The notes beneath the pieces are model-generated. The model was not told the origin of the DNA, made no database searches, and saw nothing but the letters and a program-made list of their open reading frames with translations. 64,000 nucleotides of DNA, from assembly GCA_022710975.1 (NCBI GenBank), contig JAKLGA010000016.1:124001-188000 (forward strand). The letters are read 5' to 3'. Shown here piece by piece: positions 1 to 9,023 of this stretch; position 1 is the first letter of the stretch, and every line of letters begins with the position of its first letter. Source of the DNA: Myxococcota bacterium. Its GTDB lineage: Bacteria; Myxococcota; B64-G9. The position numbers were made by a program, and so were the translations under genes.

Positions 1-993
1 CACCTGGCGCGCCAGCACACCCGCCTGGTTCCTGGCCAGCGCCAGCGCACCCAGGTGCCGGTCGTGGTAGGCCACTGCCAGGTTGCCGTCGGGATCGAGC
101 GCGGCGGCCAGCCAGGTGCCCGCGCCCGGGCCGGGATCGACGTCCCAGGTGATCCAGCCCTCGTTCAGGCGGCTGGTCACCCGCAGGGCGCCGGTGCAGG
201 GATCGTGGAAGGCGATCCACTCCCCGCCGCGTCCGTCGAGCACCAGCTCCACCCGCCGGCCCACCTCGCCTCCCAGGCCGCCCGGCCAGCCCTGCGCGGG
301 GGAGCAGGCCTGGACCTCCTCGATGGCCCAGCGCCCGTCCGCGTGCTTGCGGGCCAGGCGCAGGGCCCCGGTCGCCTCCCCGAGGTACGCGATGCGCGGC
401 AGGCCGCTGGCGTCCAGGGCCAGGGAGCACAGGCGGCCCACCGGGCCCTGCTCGTCCCCCGCCCGCGGCACGCTGAGCAGGTTCCAGCCCTCGCCCGAGC
501 GGAAGGCGTACTTGAGATCGCCGTGGGTGCGGTCGAAGTAGGCCACGTGGGGCCGGCCCAGCCCGTCGAGCGCCAGCGAGGCGTACAGCCCCACGTCGTC
601 GCCCAGCAGCAGCGGCACCCCGGGCAGCGGCCCGGATCTGCCGTCCTGCGCCGGGGGCAGCCCGTCCACGTACTCGTAGACCAGCCCGCCGTCGGCCCGC
701 TCGTGGGCCACCACCAGGTCGCCGTAGCGGCCGGCGTAGGCGGCCACCCACAGGCGGCCGGCGTCGTCGGTGGCGGCCGAGGCCCAGCGCCCCACGTCCG
801 CGGGCACCTCGGGGCGCACCTCCACGCAGCGGCCCAGGCTCGTGTCGCAGGCCTGCCCCGCGGGGCACCCCCCCGGGCAGGGGAGTCCCTCGGCCGAGCA
901 GCCCGCGAGCGACAGCCCCGCGGCCGCGGCGAACCACCCCAGCCGCGCGAGCGCGCTCAGGAGGCGGGGCGGGTGCTGCGTGGAGCGGTCCAT
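1..993 (-). CDS. Lipoprotein with repeated propeller-like motifs, 3' end beyond the window
   Basis: The gene runs off the left edge; 331 codons are visible without a stop. Residues 1-32 form a lipoprotein signal ending in LAGC, so Cys32 should be lipidated and the protein exported. A short Cys-rich stretch (about residues 38-56) follows. The rest contains repeats of the type 'AYFDRTHGDLKYAF', with Trp, Asp and Gly spaced as in beta-propeller blades. The same repeat occurs in the next gene upstream (1025-3142), so the two are paralogues in one operon, separated by 31 bases. ATG 993 is preceded by a GGGAGG ribosome site. No known enzyme is recognisable; a surface or ligand-binding role is inference. 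Confidence 0.8.
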   Translation of the reverse strand, partial: MDRSTQHPPRLLSALARLGWFAAAAGLSLAGCSAEGLPCPGGCPAGQACDTSLGRCVEVRPEVPADVGRWASAATDDAGRLWVAAYAGRYGDLVVAHERADGGLVYEYVDGLPPAQDGRSGPLPGVPLLLGDDVGLYASLALDGLGRPHVAYFDRTHGDLKYAFRSGEGWNLLSVPRAGDEQGPVGRLCSLALDASGLPRIAYLGEATGALRLARKHADGRWAIEEVQACSPAQGWPGGLGGEVGRRVELVLDGRGGEWIAFHDPCTGALRVTSRLNEGWITWDVDPGPGAGTWLAAALDPDGNLAVAYHDRHLGALALARNQAGVLARQV

Positions 994-1024
994 CGGGAGA
1001 GCATCGGGGGCCTCCCGCCCCGGG

Positions 1025-3142
1025 TCAGGGCACCACGTGCGTGCGCAGATCGATGCCCGAGCTCCAGGGATCGGTGCGCAGGTTGTGCATGAAGTTGCTC
1101 ACGTGGGCGGTCTCGCCCGTGGCGTTCAGCGCCTGATCCACGAAGAAGCCGAAGTTGCCCTGGAAGGTGGCGTCCGAGCCGCGCCGGGCCAGGATCTCCA
1201 GGCTCCACACCCCGGCCGGGCTGCGCGTGGCGTACACCAGATCGAGCGAGGTCCCGTCCTGGTAGGCCACCCGCGCGTTGCCCAGCGGGTCGACCACCAG
1301 GCGGGCGAAGTTGCCCACCCAGTGGAACTCGCCCACCGCGCTGGCCGGGTCGGTCGGGTTGCCGTCCGCGTCGCGGGCGCCCTGGTCGACGAGCTCCATC
1401 ACCCCGCCGGCCAGGCTCAGGTAGCGCAGCTGGCCCAGCAGCGCGTCCTGGTAGACCAGGTGCAGGCTGTCGTCCGCGCCGATGGCCAGGGACGAGTCCG
1501 CGCCCACGTCCCCGGTGTCGTTGCCGCCGCCGTCCTGGCCGTCGAGCAGCGCCGGCGGGTCGAAGGCGCCCGCGCCCCCGTTCCACAGGGCCAGCTTGAG
1601 GTTGCCGTTCACGCTGTCGTAGTAGGCCACAGCCGGGCTGCCGTCCGAGAACAGCGCCAGGCTGGCGAACAGGCCCACGCCCGGGGGCAGGTCGTCGAGG
1701 GTGGGCGCCACGCCGAGCGGCCGGCAGGTGGCCGCCACGCACACCTCCTCGGCCGCGCACCCGGCCGCGCAGTTGGCCGGATCGTCGGGGCTCTCGCACA
1801 GCCCCGAGTCGCCGAGGCACACCAGGCCCTCGGCGCACGAGGCGGGCTGGCAGGCGACCTGCATGCTGTCGAGCGTGTAGAAGGTCCAGTCGGCGGCCGA
1901 GACCGGCGCCGGGTTGTTGGCCCAGGCCACCTTGAGGGCGGCCGTGCTGCCGTCCAGCACGGACATGTAGGCCACGATGGGCCGGCCGTCCGGGCCGAGC
2001 CTCAGCGACGCGTAGCGGCCGGTCACCCCGGCCTCGTCCACCACCTGGACCGTCCAGCCCGCGGCGTCCTGGACCGCGAACTTGAGGTCCCCGTGGGTGG
2101 CGTCGAAGTAGGCGATGCGGGCGAAGCCGTCGGCGCCCACCGCCAGGTCGGTGTCCAGGCCCACGTCGTCGCCGGGCGCGGCGATGCCGCCGCGCGGGCC
2201 GTCGGCCGCGCCCTCGCAGGGCGCGTCGGCCGGCAGGCCGTCCACGATGCTCCAGGTCACGCTCGCGCCCGCCTCCGGGCCGGAGGCCACGCCGAACAGC
2301 AGGTCCCCGTAGGGGACGCCGTAGTAACCCGACAGCAGGGGCACGCCGTCGAGGCCGAGCGCGATGGCCGAGTACTGGCCCTTGAAGGCCTCGTCCAGCG
2401 GGGGCAGCGGCACGCAGGAGCAGTCCGCGCCCTCGAGCGCGCAGGTCTCGTCGTTGACGCTGCCGCCCGGCTCGGGGTTGAGCTGTTCGCAGGCCGGGCA
2501 GGTGACGCCCGCGCAGGCCACCGGGATGTCCTCGCAGGTGTTGCTGGGCTTGCAGCAGTACTTGCCGTCCGGGCAGTCGCCGCCGCAGGGCTGGGCGCAC
2601 TCGCAGGTGCCGCGCGAGCACTTGGGGAAACGGCCCACCTCGCACTCCTGGTAGAGCGGGAAGGCGGGGTCGGCGCACTCGGCGTCCGTGGTGCAGCGCA
2701 CGTAGTTGCACACCCGGCAGCCGGTGATCGGATCCGGCTCGGCCGGGCAGTAGCGCTGCAGCTCGCCCTCGGGCGGGCAGTCGGCGTCGGAGGCGCACTC
2801 GGCGCTCACGCAGCAGCTGTCCGTGCAGGCCATGCAGCTGCCGGCGCAGTCGGCGGCCGTGGTGCAGGCGAGATCCGCGCTGCACTGGACCCTCTCGACG
2901 CACTCCCCGTCCTCGCAGCGCTCGGTGGCCTCGTCGCAGTCCTCGTCCACCAGGCAGTCCTTGCAGCCGCCGCAACACCCCTCGGTGCAGGTGCCGCCGT
3001 TGCAGGTGCTGTCGTCCACGCACACATCCGCCGGGGCGCACAGGCAGATGGGCCCGACGCCGCTGTCGTCGCAGGCGGCGCCCAGGCAGGCGAGCAGTCC
3101 GAGGAACGCCAGGAATCCCAACTTGCAGCCGGTGGCTCTCAC
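1025..3142 (-). CDS. Cys-rich lipoprotein with propeller-like repeats
   Basis: About 705 residues. GTG 3142 is chosen because AAAGGAG lies just upstream; an in-frame ATG at 3181 has no ribosome site and falls in the predicted -10 box. The N-terminus is a lipoprotein signal with candidate lipidated Cys19 (LLAC) or Cys24, which is followed by Asp-Asp. Residues about 27-240 are very rich in Cys in short CxxxxDxDC-type units, as in many deltaproteobacterial surface lipoproteins. The C-terminal two thirds has repeats such as 'AYFDATHGDLKFAV', shared with the downstream gene, and a second small Cys-rich insert in the middle. It is the first gene of the pair. Function is unknown; an outer-membrane adhesin or sensor is possible. 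Confidence 0.8.
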   Translation of the reverse strand: MRATGCKLGFLAFLGLLACLGAACDDSGVGPICLCAPADVCVDDSTCNGGTCTEGCCGGCKDCLVDEDCDEATERCEDGECVERVQCSADLACTTAADCAGSCMACTDSCCVSAECASDADCPPEGELQRYCPAEPDPITGCRVCNYVRCTTDAECADPAFPLYQECEVGRFPKCSRGTCECAQPCGGDCPDGKYCCKPSNTCEDIPVACAGVTCPACEQLNPEPGGSVNDETCALEGADCSCVPLPPLDEAFKGQYSAIALGLDGVPLLSGYYGVPYGDLLFGVASGPEAGASVTWSIVDGLPADAPCEGAADGPRGGIAAPGDDVGLDTDLAVGADGFARIAYFDATHGDLKFAVQDAAGWTVQVVDEAGVTGRYASLRLGPDGRPIVAYMSVLDGSTAALKVAWANNPAPVSAADWTFYTLDSMQVACQPASCAEGLVCLGDSGLCESPDDPANCAAGCAAEEVCVAATCRPLGVAPTLDDLPPGVGLFASLALFSDGSPAVAYYDSVNGNLKLALWNGGAGAFDPPALLDGQDGGGNDTGDVGADSSLAIGADDSLHLVYQDALLGQLRYLSLAGGVMELVDQGARDADGNPTDPASAVGEFHWVGNFARLVVDPLGNARVAYQDGTSLDLVYATRSPAGVWSLEILARRGSDATFQGNFGFFVDQALNATGETAHVSNFMHNLRTDPWSSGIDLRTHVVP

Positions 3143-3180
3143 GGGCTGAGCTCCTTTCGCGAATCGCTGGACTTGGCCCA

Positions 3181-3209
3181 TATTGACACGCGTCCCCCGT
3201 CGCATGCAA
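3181..3209 (-). promoter_or_regulatory. Promoter for the lipoprotein pair
   Basis: On the minus strand, TTGCAT (3204-3209) is followed after 17 bases by TCAATA (3181-3186). The predicted start leaves a leader of about 30 bases carrying the AAAGGAG site used by GTG 3142. Confidence 0.5.
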
Positions 3210-3315
3210 GCCCCCCTCGGGCGGGGGAAGGTCCCGGGAATCCGGAGGGTTGGGGCTAGCCCCGCGGACATCGCGGGACAAGCAACTCTTCGCCCGGGGA
3301 ATCGGGCTCGAGTTG

Positions 3316-5724
3316 CTAGGGCTTGGCCGGGCTGGCCGGCGCGGCGGCCCGGGCCGCGCGGCGGGCGCGCCACCAGCGGGCCAGCGGGCGGAAGGGCCAG
3401 CCGCGCAGGAGGACCTGGCGCAGGGCCCACACCAGGACAGCGGTCCACAGCCCCCACCACAGCGGGTAGTCCCGCAGCGGCAGGAGCAGCGGCACGGCCA
3501 CCAGGGCCGCGCCGCCGGCCAGCAGGCCCAGGGCGCGCGCCTCGCGCAGCAGGCGCCGCTCGCCCTTCCAGGCCCTCCACGCGTGGCGCCCGAGCAGCCA
3601 GGCGAACAGGGCCGCGCCCAGCCACACCAGCACCCAGGCCACCCGGCCGAGCCAGCGCGGGGCGTGCCACAGCTCGAGGCGCGAGCCGGCTCCGGGCAGC
3701 AGCACCAGCCGCTCGAACCGGTAGGCCGGGCCGGACTGCGGGATCTGGAAGCGGGCCGGCAGCGAGCCCACGCTGGTGGTGGCCAGGGCGGGCATGTCGG
3801 CCGGCTTGGGCGCGCCGTCGGCCGCGACCACCATCTGGCGCAGACCGGCCGAGCTGCCCGGTCCGGCCTCGTCGTCGGCGTCGCGCCTGCCCAGCTCCTT
3901 CTTCTTCTCGAACGCGGCCTGCTCCTCGACCGCGTACACGGTCGCGGGCGGGGCCGGAGGCGCGGCGTAGTCCATGCCCGCGAAGCCCCCCCTGGAGCCG
4001 ACGAAGGGGCACAGGTCGTCGGGCAGGAGCTCGGTCGCCAGATCGAACAGCGGGCGCAGATCGCCGCCGAAGCCCAGCACGAAGCGCTCCTCGGGCACGT
4101 ACACGCCGAGCAGCAGGCGGCTGGCCGGCAGATCGCAGCGCGGCAGCTCGAGCGCCACGCGGCCCAGCCCGGACAGCTCCTCCACCGGCGCGAAGTAGGT
4201 CAGCTCCACCTCGAAGGCCTCGAGCTCGCTGCCCAGCCGCGCTGAGCGCTCGAGCGGCACCAGCACCTCGGGCCCCGCGCCCTCGACCTGGGACTCGGAC
4301 AGCGCCGGCTTGACCGGCCGGCCGTGCACGTGGGCGCTCCACACCTGGCCCTGGGGCGGCAGGCCGACGCGCATGAACTGCCGGTTCTGGTTGCGCACCA
4401 AGTAGGACAGGCGCGCCACGGCCTTGCCGTCGGCGGTGAGCTGGAGATCCACCCGGGCCAGATCCACGGCTGCGTCCAGCACCGGCATGGGCGCGTGGCG
4501 GGCCACCGCCAGCACCGCCTTGTAGCCCGGCTTGCGGTAGCCCAGGGCGAGCGAGATGGGGTTGCGCGCCTCGCGCAGCACCTCGGGCGGCAGCTCGGAG
4601 GGATCCTGGCCGAAGACGCCCTGCAGCAGCTTGGGCTGCACCTCGGCCCCCGCACCCACCTGTACGCCCAGCTTGCCGCTCTGGTGCTCCACGCCCACCG
4701 CCTCGACCACCGGAACCTCCAGGTCGAAGGTGGCGCTCTCCTGGGTGCGGTCGACCACCACCTTGAGCTGGTAGCTCTCGGCCACCTCGAAGCCGAGCGG
4801 CACCTTGAGCAGCCCCTTGGCGTCCGGCTCGGGCTGGCCCTGGATGCCCGCGCCGCTCACCTCGGCCAGCGCGTAACCCTGGGGGAGCTGCACGCTGAAG
4901 GAGGTCACCGGCGCCTCGCGCACGCTGAAGGTGATCAGGTTGGTGCTGCGCACGCTGGCCTCCTCGATGGACACCAGCGTGCCGACCGTGGCGTACACCT
5001 TGGGCGGCGCCTTCGGCCGGGCCACGACCTCCTCCTCGAGGTTCTCGGCCGGCAGGGTGTAGCGCACGACCAGCTCGGACCCGGTGAGCAGCGCCCCGCG
5101 GTAGCGCGCCCGGCCCCCGCCGGCCAGCGCGCGTTGCAGCACCGCCCCCTCCACCGCCACCTCCGACAGCCGCGCCGGCAGCTCGAGCTCGAGCTGGGCG
5201 TCCGCGGTCTCGGGGATGGGCAGGCGGGCCTCGTTCTCGCCGGGCTCCTGGGGCGCCTGCACGGCCAGCTCGGCCTCCACGCGGAAGGCGCCCGGGCCCT
5301 CCACCAGCAACGCGCGGGGGTCCTCGGCGGTGAGCGGCGCCGGCCGCCCGTCCAGGCTGGCCGAGGCCAGCGCAGCCCCGGCGGGGAAGAGCGGCACCTG
5401 GACCCAGCCCCGGGCCAGCACCCGGAGCTCGTAGCTGGCCCGCACGCGGAGCGCCGCGTGCTTCTGCTCTCCCTCCAGCCCGCCCTGGTAGCGCGCGCCC
5501 GACAGCACGTACTCCACCGGCGGGGCCGGCGTCTCCACCTGCTTGCCCTGCAGCTCGAGGTAGCCCTCCAGCAGCTCCTCCAGCGCGCCCCACGGCAGCG
5601 TCAGGCGCGCCTCCCCCAGGCTGGGCAGATCGGGCGGTGGCGCGGGCTGCGGGCCGACGCCGGCCTGGAGCGCGCCCGCGCCGAGCAGGAGCAGCGTGGC
5701 CAGAGCCCAGGCCGCAGGCCTCAC
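3316..5724 (-). CDS. Large exported protein with C-terminal membrane segments, paralogue A
   Basis: About 802 residues. GTG 5724 overlaps the TGA of the upstream gene (GTGA), indicating translational coupling. It begins with a signal peptide, then the block 'LGEARLTLPWGALEELLEG', which matches the start of its upstream neighbour ('LGESRLVLPWGEFKGLLER'). The middle is rich in beta strands, with recurring units such as 'SASLDGRPAPL' that also occur in the neighbour. Near the C-terminus there are two or three hydrophobic helices, then an Arg/Ala-rich tail. The protein is therefore probably mostly outside the cytoplasmic membrane and anchored at its C-terminal end. I do not recognise a named family, and no catalytic motif is evident. 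Confidence 0.75.
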   Translation of the reverse strand: MRPAAWALATLLLLGAGALQAGVGPQPAPPPDLPSLGEARLTLPWGALEELLEGYLELQGKQVETPAPPVEYVLSGARYQGGLEGEQKHAALRVRASYELRVLARGWVQVPLFPAGAALASASLDGRPAPLTAEDPRALLVEGPGAFRVEAELAVQAPQEPGENEARLPIPETADAQLELELPARLSEVAVEGAVLQRALAGGGRARYRGALLTGSELVVRYTLPAENLEEEVVARPKAPPKVYATVGTLVSIEEASVRSTNLITFSVREAPVTSFSVQLPQGYALAEVSGAGIQGQPEPDAKGLLKVPLGFEVAESYQLKVVVDRTQESATFDLEVPVVEAVGVEHQSGKLGVQVGAGAEVQPKLLQGVFGQDPSELPPEVLREARNPISLALGYRKPGYKAVLAVARHAPMPVLDAAVDLARVDLQLTADGKAVARLSYLVRNQNRQFMRVGLPPQGQVWSAHVHGRPVKPALSESQVEGAGPEVLVPLERSARLGSELEAFEVELTYFAPVEELSGLGRVALELPRCDLPASRLLLGVYVPEERFVLGFGGDLRPLFDLATELLPDDLCPFVGSRGGFAGMDYAAPPAPPATVYAVEEQAAFEKKKELGRRDADDEAGPGSSAGLRQMVVAADGAPKPADMPALATTSVGSLPARFQIPQSGPAYRFERLVLLPGAGSRLELWHAPRWLGRVAWVLVWLGAALFAWLLGRHAWRAWKGERRLLREARALGLLAGGAALVAVPLLLPLRDYPLWWGLWTAVLVWALRQVLLRGWPFRPLARWWRARRAARAAAPASPAKP

Positions 5725-8018
5725 GGCGCCCTCCCCTCGCCCGCCAGCGTGCGCCGGCGCCGGGCGAGCAGCAGCCAGGCCAGGTACAGCACCGCGGCCA
5801 CCCCGAAGGCCTTGACCGGGCTGGGCACCCACATGCCCACGCCCAGGTGGAGCCCGAGCAGGCCCAGCGCCGTGAGCCCGAGCACCAGCCACTTGCCGCG
5901 GGTGAGCCCGGCCTGGCCGGTCCGCCCGAGCCGGTAGGCCACCGACAGCACCACCAGGGCGAACAGCACGGCCAGGAGCTGGGCCAGGCGGTGCAGGTGC
6001 TGGAACAGGCCGTCGCTGGTGTACCAGAAGCCGAGCCCGCCGGCCTGGCCCGGCCGCACCAGCTTGCGGATGGCCGGCACGCCGACCCCGCGGAAGTCCA
6101 CGTCCACCCGCACCGGCAGCACCCCGCGGGCCATGCCCTGCTGCTCCTTGGCCTGCACCCGCAGCTCGTCCAGGTCGATGGCGTTGCGCTGGGCGAAGGC
6201 CGCCATCTGCGTGGGCGCGTCCTTGGTCGCGGGCGCCTTGCGGCGATCCTCGGCCTGCAGATCCTCCCCGCTCTGGTCGACGGCCCCGATGGCGCCGAGC
6301 GCGAGGCCCTGGTCGACGCCGCCCGAGGTCGGCACGGGGCCGAAGGGGTAGCCCGCGACCAGCGCGTTCGCCTCGCCGGCCGGGGGCACCTCGAACTCGC
6401 CGTCGAAGCCCCGGTAGCGGTAGCGCTCGGGCAGGTGCAGCACCCACAGCGCCGAGCTCATGTCCACGTCCAGCGCGGGCGCCGCGAGCCGCGCCTTCCC
6501 CAGCAGGCAGCCCAGGGGCTCGAGCGCCTGGTGGTAGGTGACCTCGATCAGCGTGCGGGCGCTGCCGGTGCGGGCCCGCTCGAGCGGCACCAGCACCGCC
6601 GCGCCGCCGCCCTCGGCCTGGGCCGGCTTCACCGGGAGGCCGCCCACCTGGGTGCTCCACAGCACCGCGCCCGTCGGCAGCTCGACCCGCAGGAACTGGC
6701 GGCTCGAGTTGACCAGCCAGAAGAGCGCCCGGGTGACCGCGCCGCCCTCGCGGGTCAGCAGGGTGTCCAGGCGCGCGGAGGTGACCTGGGCGGCCAGCAC
6801 CTCGCCGGCCTCGTGGGCCACGACCGCCAGCGGCAGCTCCCAGTCCCGGCGCACCGAGCTCATGCCGAACAGCACGGGCTGGGCGCTCACCTGCAGCACC
6901 TGGGGGGGCAGCTCCTCCACGTCGATCGGGCGCATGCCCTTGACCCTGGCCTCGTCCGGGGCCACCTCCATGTGGCTGGGGGCCGAGACGCCGATGCGGG
7001 TGGTCTGCCGCACCGCCTCCGGGACCAGCAGGGCCGGCAGCACCTCGCTGCGGTCCTCCTCCTTGCGGGAGCGCTCGTAGGTCACCGACAGCTCGTAGTC
7101 GCCCCGCACCTCGAAGCCCACGGTCACCCGGTAGCGGGTGAGCGGGCCGGCCGCCTCGGAGGTGAAGGGCTGGGCGCCGCGGCCGGTCACGTCGGTGACC
7201 GTGACGCCGGCGGGCAGCTGGAAGCCGAGCTCGCGCACCGTCCCGCGGCGGATCCGGTAGCGCACGGTGGACACGCACTTCAGGGCGTCCTCGGCGACCG
7301 TGGCCAGGGTGGCGACCGTGGCCTCCACGGTGGCCTGGCCGCCGCGCTCCTCCACCACCCGCTCGCCCCAGCTCAGCGTCGCGTCCCCGCCCGGGGCCAG
7401 CACGGCGTAGGCCTCGCTGCCCTGCCCGACCGCCCGGCTGACCACGTGGCCGCCCGGCTCGAGCTCGAAGGCCAGGTCGCGCCGCGGCACCTGGAAGGTC
7501 AGGCTGGCCACCGGCACCTCGGGCACCGGGAAGGTGATGCTGGAGGGCCCCTCGGCGTCGTCCACCTCGGCGTACAGGGCGAGCTTCAGGGTGTGCAGCC
7601 CGGGCCTGGCCTCGAGCACCAGCCCGGAGCCGTCTCCGCCGGCGCGGAAGGCCACCGGCCGGCCGTCCAGGCTGGCCTCGGCCAGCGGCACGGCCTGGGA
7701 GAACACCGGCACCAGCACCCAGCCCCTGGGCTGCAGCACGTGGATGGCGATCTCGAGCTCCAGCCGCGCGCTGGCCGCGCCAGGGCGCTCCTCGAGCTGG
7801 CCGCGGAACGCGGCCGAGGACAGGGTGAAGGCCGGCACGCCCTCGGGCAACCCCTCGGGCTCCCTGGGCTGGAGCAGGCGCTCGAGCAGGCCCTTGAACT
7901 CGCCCCAGGGCAGCACCAGGCGGCTCTCGCCCAGATCGGGCAGCTCCACGGGCGGCAGATCCTCGGCCCCGGCGGGGCAGGCCAGCAGGACGACGAGGCC
8001 GAGCAGGGCGCGCTTCAT
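5721..8018 (-). CDS. Large exported protein with C-terminal membrane segments, paralogue B
   Basis: About 765 residues. ATG 8018 has a perfect GGAGGT site. A typical signal peptide (MKRALLGLVVLLACPAGA) is followed by the shared opening block. As in paralogue A there are motifs of the form 'SLDGRPV', 'VKPA', 'LVPLERA' and 'RQFLRVELP' at equivalent places, so the pair arose by tandem duplication with strong divergence. The C-terminus has about three hydrophobic helices and ends in a basic tail. It is the first gene of a two-gene unit that ends at 3316. No known domain is assigned; a large envelope scaffold or secretion accessory is only a guess. Confidence 0.75.
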   Translation of the reverse strand: MKRALLGLVVLLACPAGAEDLPPVELPDLGESRLVLPWGEFKGLLERLLQPREPEGLPEGVPAFTLSSAAFRGQLEERPGAASARLELEIAIHVLQPRGWVLVPVFSQAVPLAEASLDGRPVAFRAGGDGSGLVLEARPGLHTLKLALYAEVDDAEGPSSITFPVPEVPVASLTFQVPRRDLAFELEPGGHVVSRAVGQGSEAYAVLAPGGDATLSWGERVVEERGGQATVEATVATLATVAEDALKCVSTVRYRIRRGTVRELGFQLPAGVTVTDVTGRGAQPFTSEAAGPLTRYRVTVGFEVRGDYELSVTYERSRKEEDRSEVLPALLVPEAVRQTTRIGVSAPSHMEVAPDEARVKGMRPIDVEELPPQVLQVSAQPVLFGMSSVRRDWELPLAVVAHEAGEVLAAQVTSARLDTLLTREGGAVTRALFWLVNSSRQFLRVELPTGAVLWSTQVGGLPVKPAQAEGGGAAVLVPLERARTGSARTLIEVTYHQALEPLGCLLGKARLAAPALDVDMSSALWVLHLPERYRYRGFDGEFEVPPAGEANALVAGYPFGPVPTSGGVDQGLALGAIGAVDQSGEDLQAEDRRKAPATKDAPTQMAAFAQRNAIDLDELRVQAKEQQGMARGVLPVRVDVDFRGVGVPAIRKLVRPGQAGGLGFWYTSDGLFQHLHRLAQLLAVLFALVVLSVAYRLGRTGQAGLTRGKWLVLGLTALGLLGLHLGVGMWVPSPVKAFGVAAVLYLAWLLLARRRRTLAGEGRAP

Positions 8019-8061
8019 CGGGCACCTCCGGAGAGAGACGTCGGCACGGCCGGATGCCCCG

Positions 8062-8092
8062 AGCGTACACCCGGCCCCGCGGTCCCGGTCAA
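8062..8092 (-). promoter_or_regulatory. Promoter for the tandem paralogue operon
   Basis: Minus-strand TTGACC (8087-8092) with either TGTACG (8064-8069, 17-base spacer) or TACGCT (8062-8067, 19-base spacer). It leaves a leader of about 40 bases containing GGAGGT. Confidence 0.5.
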
Positions 8093-8113
8093 GCCGCGGC
8101 CGGCGGCCCGGCC

Positions 8114-8971
8114 TCAGCCGGCGCCGAGCGAGAGCTCGAGCCAGTCGGAGACCGGCGTGTAGCCGACCCGCTGGTAGACCCCGTTCGAGGTGGGGTTGGC
8201 GAGATCCGCGAACAGCACGGCCGCGCTGGCGTGGCCCTCGAGCAGCCGCGCGGTGAGCGCGGCGGTCATGGCTGCCGCCAGCCCCCGGCCGCGGGCGGCG
8301 GGCGGGGTGAAGACCCCGTACACGCGGGCGAGCCCCAGGGCCCGTCCGCCGTGGGCGATGCAGGCCCGGGCCACGCCGCGCTCGTCCTCCCACACGTACA
8401 TGCGCCCCTCGTGCAGGTGCACCTCGGCGGCCTCCCGGGCGTGGGCCGGATCGTCGGACACGCCGGTCTCGCGGATGAAGGCCGCCTGCCACGCGGTCAA
8501 CAGATCGGCCTCCTCCCAGGCGCCCGGGCGCAGCCGCCCCGGGACGGGCCGGGCCGGCGGCCGGGGCGCGGCGCAGCGGTAGAGGCGCATGGCCATCCGC
8601 TCGCAGGCGGGCGCGCCCCCCGGCGGGCGGAACGCCCCGGCGAAGGCCCGCGCGGCGGCCACCGGCCCGAGCACGCCCGGCAGCTCGGCCCCCCGGGCGC
8701 GGAGCTCCACGGCCAGGCAGGCGGCCGCCTCCTCGGGCATGGGCCCGAGCACCAGGTTGCGGGGCGGGGTCTGCAGGGCCAGCCCCAGCGGCTCCTGCCC
8801 GCGCGCGACCTCGAGGAGGCGGGCCACCGGCCGCAGGTGGGTGACCCGGGCCAGCTCCCCCACCCCCTCCAGGATGTCCACGGGCAGCTTGTGCTCCTCG
8901 GGCCGGCGCCAGGCCAGCGGGGCCGTGCGCCCGAGCAGCTCCCGCACCGTGGCGTGGTGGATCACGTGCAT
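8114..8971 (-). CDS. GNAT-family N-acetyltransferase
   Basis: 285 residues. The C-terminal half (about 145-285) is a GNAT domain: 'VYGVFTPPAARGRGLA' is the acetyl-CoA-binding Q/RxxGxG/A loop, followed by a helix and 'ANPTSNGVYQRVGYTPV', the usual last strand and helix. The N-terminal half is degenerate and may be a second GNAT fold, as in tandem GNAT proteins. It lies 52 bases downstream of the P-domain lipoprotein gene on the same strand. I see no convincing ribosome site at ATG 8971. Substrate cannot be told from sequence. Confidence 0.85.
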   Translation of the reverse strand: MHVIHHATVRELLGRTAPLAWRRPEEHKLPVDILEGVGELARVTHLRPVARLLEVARGQEPLGLALQTPPRNLVLGPMPEEAAACLAVELRARGAELPGVLGPVAAARAFAGAFRPPGGAPACERMAMRLYRCAAPRPPARPVPGRLRPGAWEEADLLTAWQAAFIRETGVSDDPAHAREAAEVHLHEGRMYVWEDERGVARACIAHGGRALGLARVYGVFTPPAARGRGLAAAMTAALTARLLEGHASAAVLFADLANPTSNGVYQRVGYTPVSDWLELSLGAG

Positions 8972-9023
8972 GCCGGGATCTTCAGGGGGGCGGCGCCGGG
9001 CCAGGCCCGGCGGCCAGGCGGGC

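Noticed and set aside
770-3259. Long plus-strand frame of 829 codons, low-complexity Arg/Gly/Ala/His product
   Set aside because: It is antisense to two lipoprotein genes with signal peptides and ribosome sites. High GC opens long false frames; the same holds for plus-strand frames at 5637-8162, 8589-11423 and 10591-13704, and minus-strand frames at 52117-53163 and 57715-59805.
8995-9011. Perfect short hairpin GCCGGGC-loop-GCCCGGC after the P-domain lipoprotein
   Set aside because: There is no T-run on the minus strand and such short GC hairpins are common by chance at this composition, so a terminator is not claimed.
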